Shown piece by piece: positions 1-6,902 of a DNA stretch of 17,762 bases; positions within the stretch are counted from its first letter, which is position 1; the number at the start of each line of letters is the position of its first letter. Below the pieces are notes generated by a model, which was not told the origin of the DNA, did no database searches, and saw nothing but the letters and a program-made list of their open reading frames with translations. The position numbers and the translations under genes were made by a program. This DNA is from an uncultured Chlamydiae bacterium (lineage in GTDB: Bacteria; Chlamydiota; Chlamydiia; Chlamydiales; SM23-39): the NCBI GenBank assembly GCA_903889795.1, contig CAISYW010000044.1, positions 1-17,762 on the forward strand, given 5' to 3'.

Positions 1-77
1 AGTGATCATGAACCGCCGTATACGGTTCCGTACGTACGGTGGTGTGGAAGGGCGGGAACTGAAAGGCTCCCCCCTAT
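1..77 (+). mobile_element. Group II intron, 3' end (domains V and VI), probably class IIC
   Basis: Bases 11-41 fold as a group II domain V. A lower stem pairs CCGCCGTA (13-20) with TACGGTGG (35-42), an internal bulge follows, and a short upper stem ACGG/CCGT closes the hairpin. The lower stem carries CGC where most group II introns have the AGC catalytic triad, which is typical of class IIC. A GC-rich domain VI hairpin follows (GGGCGGGA paired with TCCCCCC), and the likely 3' splice boundary is after TAT at 75-77. The reverse-transcriptase ORF would lie to the left of the window. The exact boundary is inferred. Confidence 0.8.
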
Positions 78-150
78 CCGATAGGCGGGCTCGAAGGCAG
101 TGGCTGCTGACGCTGCCGAAAATCGATTTTTGAGTCACGTTGGGTATAAA
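78..150. repeat. Right half of a dispersed palindromic repeat, interrupted by the intron
   Basis: Directly after the intron comes a small hairpin (GGCAGTG at 96-102 pairing with CGCTGCC at 111-117) and then CGATTTTTGAGTCACGTTGG ending in GTATAA. The reverse complement of this end matches the left end of the repeat at 17552-17579 (TTTATACC, GTGATTCAAAAATCG) and the ends of the element at 1091-1178. This is therefore the distal half of a repeat copy that the group II intron entered. Confidence 0.6.
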
Positions 151-161
151 GTCTTTTGCGC

Positions 162-194
162 AAAAAAAATCCCACGAAGCGATGCTCCGTGAGA
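162..194 (-). terminator. Rho-independent terminator of the 83-aa gene
   Basis: Read on the minus strand, TCTCACG (194-188) pairs with CGTGGGA (176-170) across a 10-nt loop, and eight consecutive T (169-162) follow. It lies 23 bp past the stop of the minus-strand gene at 218-469, the expected place and orientation for its terminator. Confidence 0.7.
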
Positions 195-217
195 TATGAT
201 AGCCTGCGGTAAGATCT

Positions 218-469
218 TTAAATTTTTCTGGATTTTGTGTGGCCGGATAGGGTCTTTACACCAATTCTATTCACAGTAGGATTTTTGAATATTTCCGCTC
301 TTCCATCGAGTGACTGAGCTGGCGGCCGAGAAGCCTGCTGTTGCGTCGAGATTTTTTTTAAAAGATCTTGTGCAAATTTAGTGGCACGTTCAGATCCGAA
401 AATAAGCTCGCGTTTAGGCTGAATTGGTTGATGAGGAACTTTTCCACCACTATCAATTGCTCTAACCAT
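218..469 (-). CDS. Hypothetical basic protein, 83 aa
   Basis: I do not recognise a family. The start at 469 (MVRAIDSGG) is chosen because GGGAGG sits about 5 nt upstream; the ATG at 490 would add seven residues and place that ribosome binding site inside the coding sequence. The protein is basic and polar, rich in K, R, Q and S, and has no membrane segment or signal peptide. A short amphipathic stretch around residues 27-42 (SERATKFAQDLLKKIS) could be helical. The gene is a complete monocistronic unit: a near-consensus promoter at 498-526, a strong ribosome binding site and a terminator at 162-194. That argues it is expressed even though the surroundings (intron, repeats, AT-rich DNA) look like recently acquired or decaying sequence. 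Function is unknown; a small secreted or nucleic-acid-binding protein would be speculation. Confidence 0.6.
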   Translation of the reverse strand: MVRAIDSGGKVPHQPIQPKRELIFGSERATKFAQDLLKKISTQQQASRPPAQSLDGRAEIFKNPTVNRIGVKTLSGHTKSRKI

Positions 470-497
470 ATGCACCTCCCGTGAATTCAAATTTTAA

Positions 498-526
498 TTT
501 ATAGAATTTGAGCAATTTGATGTCTA
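498..526 (-). promoter_or_regulatory. Sigma-70/sigma-66 type promoter of the 83-aa gene
   Basis: On the minus strand the -35 is TAGACA (526-521), the spacer 17 nt (520-504) and the -10 TATAAA (503-498); both hexamers match five of six consensus bases. The -10 lies 28 bp upstream of the chosen ATG at 469. Confidence 0.6.
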
Positions 527-624
527 GCCCGCTTTATAACGAGTCTTTCACCACCTGGCGTAACCTTTAGATTTATAGGTATTTATAAATGGCAGCACGA
601 ATCAAAAATGAATTGGCTATTGAA

Positions 625-780
625 TCAGTTTTTAGATGCCTTGTGCATTTCAACCATCATTTCCCGATATTTACCGGAAATAAGACGTGCAAGCGCCTTC
701 ATTTCTTTTTCGGTTTTTACCTCGGTTTTTGGCTCTAAGCTCACAGAAGAAATTTTTAGGTCGTTAATTTGATTTGTCAT
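625..780 (-). CDS. Possible small protein, 51 aa
   Basis: An open frame on the minus strand runs from ATG at 780 to TGA at 625 and encodes a charged 51-residue protein beginning MTNQINDLKIS and ending EMHKASKN. It is rich in lysine and glutamate, with a likely helix from about residue 22 onward (KTEKEMKALARLISGKY). No family is recognised. Support comes mainly from a well-matched promoter at 829-857. There is no clear Shine-Dalgarno sequence, only an AGACGTGG stretch, so it remains a candidate. It lies in the same orientation as the 83-aa gene, 155 bp upstream of it, but that gene has its own promoter. Confidence 0.42.
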   Translation of the reverse strand: MTNQINDLKISSVSLEPKTEVKTEKEMKALARLISGKYREMMVEMHKASKN

Positions 781-828
781 AAAAACCACGTCTTTAATAA
801 TGACTGTTTGTTATAGCTTTATATATTA

Positions 829-857
829 ATTATATCATTATTGTAAAATATTCTCAA
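829..857 (-). promoter_or_regulatory. Promoter upstream of the 51-aa ORF
   Basis: On the minus strand, TTGAGA (857-852), a 17-nt spacer (851-835) and a perfect TATAAT (834-829). The region is AT-rich, so chance matches are more likely than usual, but hexamers and spacing are all near ideal. Confidence 0.5.
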
Positions 858-994
858 CTATCATGTTTTGGTTTGTTGATATTTTGTTAGGATGCCTGTT
901 TTGGTGAATATAAGTCATTGATTGTCAGTGAATAGCGTGTTTTAAGGCACTTTTAATGGGTATGAAGGAGTCGGGTACGGCTTTGTACAAATCA

Positions 995-1044
995 ACTTTA
1001 AAATTATCTGAACGTAAAAGAGTGTTACTCCTTAATTTTAAAGT
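995..1044. repeat. 12-bp inverted repeat
   Basis: ACTTTAAAATTA (995-1006) is the exact reverse complement of TAATTTTAAAGT (1033-1044), with a 26-bp loop. It could form a weak AT-rich hairpin. There is no T tract placed to make it a standard terminator on either strand. Confidence 0.5.
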
Positions 1045-1090
1045 AAAAAATCTTAAGAATGGAGTTCATCGAATGAAAATATCGATTTTT

Positions 1091-1178
1091 CTATACCGGG
1101 AGCGATTCAAATATCGGGAATAGGCAATGCAAAGCCGACGCAGCATAAACCGATTTTCGAATCACAAGCGGTATATAG
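1091..1178. repeat. Complete dispersed palindromic element (88 bp)
   Basis: The left arm CTATACCGGGAGCGATTCAA (1091-1110, continuing to 1118) is an imperfect inverted copy of the right arm CCGATTTTCGAATCACAAGC (1150-1169, continuing to 1178). The core is short (about 31 bp). The same end sequence recurs at 113-150, 6741-6763, 8541-8564 and 17552-17579. It encodes no protein and resembles a MITE or REP-like palindromic element; mobility is inferred only from the repetition. Confidence 0.6.
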
Positions 1179-1281
1179 TGGAATGGCGAGTTTCTATGAT
1201 CTTGAAAGAAATATAAAGAACTGAAGTGTAAATAAATGATTATAATTCAAAGTTTCAGGTTGATAGCAGTATAGCTTTGTC

Positions 1282-1310
1282 TTGACGGCACTTATTTTCA
1301 CCTATTTGAT
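1282..1310 (+). promoter_or_regulatory. Candidate promoter of the 212-aa gene
   Basis: TTGACG (1282-1287), 17-nt spacer, TTTGAT (1305-1310). It would leave a leader of about 140 nt before the ATG at 1458. The -10 is only moderate. Confidence 0.35.
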
Positions 1311-1457
1311 AAGGATTATTCGTACCCAAGAAAATGTGAAGCTTTTCCGACTCACATATGGTTGATTGTATTGCCGCTAGCAGGTAAAGTCTTTGCGCTT
1401 TTAAAAATTTATTAAATTGCGATCAGACTTTCACAAGTTTGCAAAAAGGATTAAATT

Positions 1458-2096
1458 ATGACAAACATAGTTCAAGCAAAAGCTTTATTAGCCTTGTTTA
1501 TTCAAGAAAAAATCGAGACGCCGGAAAATACTAGCGATCTATCGAAAGTTAGATTCAAAATAAACATGTTTCGTGACGTTATTGATAAAACTTGGGCTCA
1601 AACACAGCCACATCCCGAAATGACAAAAGCCATTGCGTTAACTTTTTTAAAACTAGGTGCATGTCAAGAATTGGCAATGAGGGTTGCTGTTGAATACTTA
1701 TCACGATTTAAAACCCCAAATGTAAGCATGGTTTTTACGTCCAATGAACAAAATGAAAAGGAAAATCACTGTTTCACGCTCATCGGCCAACCAATTGCTG
1801 GTGATGGACTAATCATGCGCACCGGCGCTCTGGCGCAAAAGAGGTTTCATGTACCCATTCGACAATTTCTCGATCAACAATCCGACAATACTGCGATGGC
1901 CGATCCTTTATTAAATTGCGCTGAAGCGGCAAATGGACCTTGTAAACCTCTGATGGATTACTGCAGCCGCAATCATATCACCCATGTTACGGGAGTTTTT
2001 ACCTTTCCTAAAGAATGCATCCCTCTGGTACCAATAATTAAAGATAATGCTATGTGTTTATCAGAAGTGATTGCTAAGTTGTTTAAGTTTGATTAA
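1458..2096 (+). CDS. Hypothetical protein, candidate papain-like Cys-His-Asp fold, 212 aa
   Basis: No named family is recognised. The start is supported by AAGGA 7 nt upstream of the ATG. An N-terminal helical part (about residues 1-60) precedes a segment with the residue order of papain/transglutaminase-like cysteine enzymes. C69 sits in LGACQELA at the head of a predicted helix, H104 in ENHCFTLIG (a probable strand), and D149 in MADPLLN. There is no signal peptide or membrane segment, so the protein is cytosolic or exported by a route that leaves no N-terminal signal. Chlamydiae and Legionella secrete many proteases of this fold, so a type III effector is conceivable, but that is inference from position and motif only. 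It is monocistronic, sits in an AT-rich accessory stretch between a palindromic element and the housekeeping block, and is less GC-rich than genes downstream. The coding region is sure; the enzymatic assignment is tentative. Confidence 0.75.
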   Translation: MTNIVQAKALLALFIQEKIETPENTSDLSKVRFKINMFRDVIDKTWAQTQPHPEMTKAIALTFLKLGACQELAMRVAVEYLSRFKTPNVSMVFTSNEQNEKENHCFTLIGQPIAGDGLIMRTGALAQKRFHVPIRQFLDQQSDNTAMADPLLNCAEAANGPCKPLMDYCSRNHITHVTGVFTFPKECIPLVPIIKDNAMCLSEVIAKLFKFD

Positions 2097-2323
2097 TAAC
2101 TTTGATTATAACGAATTTGATTCAAAAGTTGAAGTATATTTTAAGTAAAGATTGTGTTTAATGATTTCCGCGTCGTTTTTATTTGTCTAATTAAAATTTG
2201 TTTTTCTGTTTTATGTCTCTTTGTAAATAATTGCTTATTAGTTGTTTGGGTGTGTATCTAAAAGGTTCGGAAAGATAAAATTGTGGCTCAAAACACGCAG
2301 ACAAGATAAAAATAGAGATCGCT

Positions 2324-5020
2324 ATGAAACGATTTTTTTTGACAATTATTTGTTATCTCATGCGGATAGTGCTCTCGCTGCGCTACCGGATCGAAGTTCG
2401 CGGCTTGGATACTTGTAATTACCAACGTTTGAAGAACGATCGTGGAATTTTGTTTTTGCCCAATCATCCGGCATTACTGGATCCGCTCTTTCTTGTGTTG
2501 TTCTTGTGGCCTCGATTTCGCTTTCGGCCCGTGGTTGTTGAATACATTTATCGGATCTCATGGCTTCGCTTTTGGATGAAAGCCCTTAAGGCATTACCGA
2601 TCCCTAATTTCGAAACTTCAGTCAATCAGATCAAAATTCGAAAAGCTCAGCGAGCGGTTGCGGACATTGCCGAAAAGCTGAAAAGAAAAGAAAACTTTCT
2701 TCTTTACGCATCCGGCAAGCTGAAGAATTCCGGACAAGAGGTGATAGGCGGCGCATCGGCAGCTCATGATGTGATTCAAGAGTATCCAGAGGCGAATATC
2801 GTCTTGGTGCGGACGACAGGTTTATGGGGCAGTCGATTTTCCCGAGCATTGACGGGACGATCGCCCGATCTGAAAACCAATATCGTGTTTAGTGTCAAAA
2901 AAACTCTCCAGAGCTTGATTTTCTTCCTGCCTCGTCGGCATGTTCTTATTGAAATTGAGGCTCAGCCGACCGATTTTCCTCGATTGACCGAGCGTATTGA
3001 GCTCAATCGCTATCTTGAGCAATGGTACAATCGCTATGAAGACAGCGACGGTGCGATTCGAGATAAAGAGCCAATCAATCTCGTTTCTTATAGCTGCTGG
3101 TGTAAGGATTTTCCTGAAGTTTGTCAACCCAGGCAACGATCGAATAATGAGATGGGTGTCGCCATTTCTTCGAAGACGAGCGCTAAAATTTTTACCGAGA
3201 TTTGCAAGATCATTGAAAAGCCAGGATCGGAAATTCGGCCCGATATGGATCTTTCAACCGATTTGGGAATGGATTCTTTGCAAATCGCCGAGCTGATCAG
3301 TTTTGTTGGTCAGAATTATAGTGTTGAGGATCTACATCCCGAAGATATCGGGACGGTTCAAAGTGTGCTGGAGATTGCTGAAGGGGCGCGATCCGGCGAT
3401 CGTCCTCCCATTCAGTCCGATCAATTGCCTCGATGGCCGGATGAAGAGAATAGGCCAGATCCCTTTTTGATCATGGGACGGACGATTCCGGAAGCGTTTT
3501 TAAAAGCTTGTGATTTGATGGGCGATTCTCCCGCGTGCGCTGATGATTTGATGGGCGTGCTCAGCTATAAAAAACTCAAGCTTTCCGCTTTGGTGATGGC
3601 AGAGGAATTTCGCCGCTTTCCTTATGAATATATCGGAGTGATGCTTCCGGCAACAGCTGCTGCATTTATTGTTGTTTTTGCGATTCAGCTCGCCGGCAAA
3701 ACGCCTGTCATGTTGAACTGGACTCTGGGCTCGCGCAATCTCGATGGGATGTCCAAGCTCTCCGGCGTCGGCATTGTGATCACTTCATGGAGATTTTTGG
3801 AAAGAGTCTCTCATGTCGATTTTGGTAATTTATCGGATTCTGTACAGCTCCTGGAAGATATTCGTGAAAATCTCTCTCTTGGTGCGAAGCTGCGGGGTTT
3901 TTTGCGATCGCGATTTAAAGCAAAAACCATCCTTCGTTCATTAGGGTTGAACCGTTTAGATAAAAATAATAATGCAGTGATTTTATTTACGAGCGGCACG
4001 GAAGCTATTCCGAAAGGCGTCCCTCTTTCTCACGATAATATCATTTCGAATTTACGCGCCGCGATCGAGTGCATCGATTTAAACAAAAAGGATGCTCTCT
4101 TTGCTATATTGCCTCCCTTCCATTCATTCGGATTTTCCGTTTGCGGCCTGTTTCCCTTGCTTTGCGGCGTGAAAGTGGCATTCTTTTCCGACCCAACAGA
4201 TAGTTTTGCTCTTGCCGAAGGAATCGATCGATGGAAAATTACGCTCTTCTGCAGCGCTCCCAGTTTTTTGAAGGGACTGTTTCAGGCAGCGAAAAATGAA
4301 CAATTGATGACCGTCCGCTATTTTATAACCGGTGCAGAAAAAACTCCGCCGGAGCTCTATGATCGAGTGAAAAAATTGGGCAGCCATGCACGAATCATCG
4401 AGGGTTATGGAATTACTGAATGCTCACCCATTATCAGCTTGACTTACCCGAATGTTCCTCCTGTCGGTGTAGGACACCTTCTTCCCAATGTTGAGCTTTG
4501 CATCATCCATCCGACGACACTTCATGTGCTTTCTTCGATTACTGATGGAGAGATCTGCGTTCGTGGACCGAATGTCTTCAGCGGTTATCTAGGCAATCCG
4601 AGGTCTGCTTTTATCGAGATTGATGGTAAAAAATGGTATCGAACCGGAGATATCGGCCATCTTGATGATGACGGGAATGTAATTATTTCCGGGCGTCTGA
4701 AGCGCTTTGCGAAAGTGGGCGGAGAAATGATCAGCCTTGGTGCGATCGAAGAGGTGATTTATGCCGAACTCATCCGCCAACAACGCATCAATGTCGATGT
4801 TCCTTCATTAGCGGTGATTGCCGATGAGCGCGATAATTCGAAATCGCAGCTCATTTTGTTCACGGCTTTTCCGATTGAGTTGAATGAAGTTAATGAAATT
4901 TTGCAACAAGCCGGTTTCAGCCGTCTGATTAAGATCAGCGCCATACGTCCTTTGCTTCAAATTCCGCTTCTGGGGATCGGTAAAACCGATTACCGAAGTT
5001 TACAAACCTTGATCACTTAA
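2324..5020 (+). CDS. aas: Fused acyltransferase / acyl carrier protein / acyl-ACP synthetase (Aas type), 898 aa
   Basis: Three domains are visible. Residues 1-240 are a PlsC-like acyltransferase with a hydrophobic N-terminus and the HX4D motif NHPALLDP (H48, D53); its third motif is degenerate (LLYASGKL rather than FPEGTRS). Residues about 283-355 look like an acyl carrier protein with GMDSLQ, S318 being the expected phosphopantetheine site. Residues about 380-898 are an AMP-forming ligase: P-loop FTSGTEAIPKGVPLSH (555-570), GYGITECSP (695-703), YRTGDIG, a GRLKRFAKVGGE hinge, and catalytic K887 in GIGKTDY. In the Aas family such proteins activate free fatty acids with ATP, load them on ACP and acylate lysophospholipid at the inner membrane; chlamydial Aas salvages host fatty acids. 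The built-in ACP suggests acyl hand-off within one chain. The stop is immediately followed by the cysS ATG, so the two genes form an operon. The ribosome binding site is weak (AGAG). Confidence 0.92.
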   Translation: MKRFFLTIICYLMRIVLSLRYRIEVRGLDTCNYQRLKNDRGILFLPNHPALLDPLFLVLFLWPRFRFRPVVVEYIYRISWLRFWMKALKALPIPNFETSVNQIKIRKAQRAVADIAEKLKRKENFLLYASGKLKNSGQEVIGGASAAHDVIQEYPEANIVLVRTTGLWGSRFSRALTGRSPDLKTNIVFSVKKTLQSLIFFLPRRHVLIEIEAQPTDFPRLTERIELNRYLEQWYNRYEDSDGAIRDKEPINLVSYSCWCKDFPEVCQPRQRSNNEMGVAISSKTSAKIFTEICKIIEKPGSEIRPDMDLSTDLGMDSLQIAELISFVGQNYSVEDLHPEDIGTVQSVLEIAEGARSGDRPPIQSDQLPRWPDEENRPDPFLIMGRTIPEAFLKACDLMGDSPACADDLMGVLSYKKLKLSALVMAEEFRRFPYEYIGVMLPATAAAFIVVFAIQLAGKTPVMLNWTLGSRNLDGMSKLSGVGIVITSWRFLERVSHVDFGNLSDSVQLLEDIRENLSLGAKLRGFLRSRFKAKTILRSLGLNRLDKNNNAVILFTSGTEAIPKGVPLSHDNIISNLRAAIECIDLNKKDALFAILPPFHSFGFSVCGLFPLLCGVKVAFFSDPTDSFALAEGIDRWKITLFCSAPSFLKGLFQAAKNEQLMTVRYFITGAEKTPPELYDRVKKLGSHARIIEGYGITECSPIISLTYPNVPPVGVGHLLPNVELCIIHPTTLHVLSSITDGEICVRGPNVFSGYLGNPRSAFIEIDGKKWYRTGDIGHLDDDGNVIISGRLKRFAKVGGEMISLGAIEEVIYAELIRQQRINVDVPSLAVIADERDNSKSQLILFTAFPIELNEVNEILQQAGFSRLIKISAIRPLLQIPLLGIGKTDYRSLQTLIT

Positions 5021-6454
5021 ATGATGCAACCAAAACCAAAGACTCCTTTGCTTCTTTTTAATACGGAAACGCGTCAAATCGAGACCATTGCCCCTTTTGA
5101 TCAGAATTGTTTTCGCCTTTATACATGCGGCCCGACGATTTATGATTTTGCCCATATCGGAAACTTTCGTACCTATGTTTTTGAGGACTTGCTCCGACGA
5201 ACCCTGCGATTTTTCGGTTATCGAGTCATTCAGACGATGAATATCACCGATGTCGATGATAAAACCATTCGCGGCGCTATTCAAAAAAAATGCTCGCTGA
5301 ATGAGTATACGGAACCGTTTCGCAAGGCTTTTTTTGAGGATTTAGGGACACTGCATATCGAAAGAGCCGAACATTGTCCGGCTGCAACGGATTATATCCC
5401 CGAGATGATTCACCTCATCGAGACGCTCATTGCCAAAGGATGTGCTTACAAGAGTCAAAACGGCAGTATCTATTTTAAGATAAAAAGCTTTCCGTCCTAC
5501 GGGCGTCTTTCACATCTGCATCTTGACGAGCTCTTGGTCAACGCTTCAGGAGAAAATGAAGCGGATGAATATGACAAGGAAAATATCGCCGATTTTGTTC
5601 TTTGGAAGGCATATGATCCATCGCGAGACGGATCGATTTTTTGGGAAAGCCCCTTTGGCCCCGGCCGGCCCGGCTGGCATATTGAGTGCTCGGCCATGGC
5701 GATGAAGCTTCTCGGCGAGACGATTGATATTCATTGCGGCGGTGTTGACAATATTTTCCCGCACCACGAAAACGAAATTGCCCAATCCGAAAGTTACTCG
5801 GGACATCGTTTTGTGCGTCATTGGGTTCATGTTGAGCATCTCATTGTCGATCATAAAAAAATGTCGAAGAGCTTGAATAACTTTTATACTCTGCGTGATC
5901 TGTTAAATCGCGGCTATACCGGAGCTCAGGTTCGTTATCTTCTTTTGTCAACGCATTACCGCATGCAGCTTAATTTTACTCTGCGGGGGCTCGATGCCGC
6001 GAAGGCGAGTCTGCAGCGACTCGAAGATCTCATTATTCGTTTGCAAGAGATCGATACAAATGGAAGCGGGGATGGCATTGGTGAACTATTATCATCCGCT
6101 GATAAAGGGTTTTGTCAGGCTTTGATCGATGATATGAATATTTCTGCAGCTTTGGCTGTGTTATTCGATCTCGTTCGCGAGCTCAATACGCTTTCCGATG
6201 CGAATTGCCTTTCTCAAAGCGATGCGCAAAAAGCGTTGGCTCTACTCAAGAAATGGGATGAAGTTCTCGGCGTTTTGCCCTTTGATCAAGAAGAGACGAT
6301 TTCCCATGAATTGCAAGCCTTGCTCCAACGGCGCGAAGAGGCAAGGCAAACGAAAAATTATCCGTTGAGCGATCAGCTCCGTAAGGAAATTCTTGAGCGG
6401 GGATACTTGATCGAAGATACTTCATCCGGTGCACGTTTGAAGAAAAAAAGGTGA
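5021..6454 (+). CDS. cysS: Cysteinyl-tRNA synthetase, 477 aa
   Basis: This class I aminoacyl-tRNA synthetase charges tRNA-Cys with cysteine using ATP in the cytosol. The HIGH motif appears as AHIGN (44-48) within TCGPTIYDFAHIGNFR, and KMSKS is exact at 280-284 (HKKMSKSLNNF). The zinc ligands of the family are present: C36, C223 in GWHIECSAM, and H248 and E252 in PHHENEIAQSE. Length is close to the usual 460-480 residues and the C-terminal anticodon-binding tail is intact. The ATG begins directly after the aas stop codon, so translation is probably coupled; a second ATG follows immediately and either may be used. A small gene follows 4 bp after its stop. The neighbourhood with lysS matches what I recall of Chlamydia genomes. 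Confidence 0.97.
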   Translation: MMQPKPKTPLLLFNTETRQIETIAPFDQNCFRLYTCGPTIYDFAHIGNFRTYVFEDLLRRTLRFFGYRVIQTMNITDVDDKTIRGAIQKKCSLNEYTEPFRKAFFEDLGTLHIERAEHCPAATDYIPEMIHLIETLIAKGCAYKSQNGSIYFKIKSFPSYGRLSHLHLDELLVNASGENEADEYDKENIADFVLWKAYDPSRDGSIFWESPFGPGRPGWHIECSAMAMKLLGETIDIHCGGVDNIFPHHENEIAQSESYSGHRFVRHWVHVEHLIVDHKKMSKSLNNFYTLRDLLNRGYTGAQVRYLLLSTHYRMQLNFTLRGLDAAKASLQRLEDLIIRLQEIDTNGSGDGIGELLSSADKGFCQALIDDMNISAALAVLFDLVRELNTLSDANCLSQSDAQKALALLKKWDEVLGVLPFDQEETISHELQALLQRREEARQTKNYPLSDQLRKEILERGYLIEDTSSGARLKKKR

Positions 6455-6458
6455 GAAG

Positions 6459-6719
6459 ATGAATCAGAAAAGTCAAACTCCCGATGAGCGCTTGTTATTG
6501 AAACTCTATCAAATTGCGATGGCCAACGGCGATCCGTTTACAGAGATCGATTTACGGGGCGTCACGCCGTTGCTGGGGCAAAAGGAAATTGCAATTAAAA
6601 ATATTATTAAGCTCTTGGCGCAAGCTAATTTTGTCAAAAAAATTGATGATACCACAATTCACTTGACGCAGCGAGGTTGTGACTTTGTAATTGATTTTTT
6701 GGATCCTATTTCTAAGTAA
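6459..6719 (+). CDS. Small winged-helix-like hypothetical protein, 86 aa
   Basis: I do not recognise a named family. The protein begins MNQKSQTPDERLLLKLYQIA and shows a helix-turn-helix-wing rhythm. There are three amphipathic helices (about residues 9-22, 38-44 and 46-57), then a short strand pair FVKKIDDTTIHLT and a final helix, which is the layout of small winged-helix domains. There is no signal peptide or membrane segment. It starts 4 bp after the cysS stop, with AAGGTGAG overlapping that stop as the ribosome binding site, so it is the last gene of the aas-cysS operon. The context does not reveal its role; DNA- or RNA-binding is plausible but unproven. Confidence 0.8.
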   Translation: MNQKSQTPDERLLLKLYQIAMANGDPFTEIDLRGVTPLLGQKEIAIKNIIKLLAQANFVKKIDDTTIHLTQRGCDFVIDFLDPISK

Positions 6720-6736
6720 ATTAAAACTTTTTAATT
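6719..6736. terminator. AT-only inverted repeat, weak terminator candidate
   Basis: AATTAAAA (6719-6726) pairs perfectly with TTTTAATT (6729-6736) over a 2-nt loop right at the stop codon of the small winged-helix gene. The stem is weak because it has no G or C, but the placement between convergent operons fits a bidirectional terminator. Confidence 0.35.
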
Positions 6737-6874
6737 GCCTCTTTTTGAATCACGAGGGGTATATGTACAGAGTAGTCGTTGACCATGCGCCCAGTCAGGC
6801 GGATAATGCCGTTGTAAGAGATTGATCAGCCGTTTGATATAAATTTCCGAACGTGCAGCTATGGGATAGTGCAT
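6731..6874 (-). CDS. Possible 47-aa ORF or gene remnant downstream of lysS
   Basis: A minus-strand frame runs from ATG at 6874 to TAA at 6731, 28 bp beyond the lysS stop. The peptide (MHYPIAARSEIYIKRLINLL at its start) has protein-like composition, and the frame stays open upstream of the ATG without a stop back to the end of lysS. Its last residues are encoded by the repeat fragment at 6741-6763, so it may be a gene whose 3' part was replaced by the repeat. No good ribosome binding site is seen. A short real gene, a remnant, or a chance frame are all possible. Confidence 0.25.
   Translation of the reverse strand: MHYPIAARSEIYIKRLINLLQRHYPPDWAHGQRLLCTYTPRDSKRGN
6741..6763. repeat. Fragment of the dispersed palindromic element
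   Basis: CTTTTTGAATCACGAGGGGT followed by ATA matches the right end of the element family (TTTTTGAGTCACGTTGGG plus TATA at 124-145, and the arm at 1150-1178). No opposite arm is found nearby, so this is a solitary end. Confidence 0.45.
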
Positions 6875-6902
6875 GGGAAAGTTTCGCCGTTTCCAGAATA
6901 AT

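Larger units (their letters stand above)
781..1457. other. Gene-poor AT-rich stretch
   Basis: No convincing coding frame is seen on either strand. It holds a minus-strand promoter (829-857), a 12-bp inverted repeat (995-1044), the palindromic element at 1091-1178, a plus-strand promoter (1282-1310) and about 147 bp of leader before the 212-aa gene. The composition is clearly more AT-rich than the housekeeping genes beyond 2324. Confidence 0.6.
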
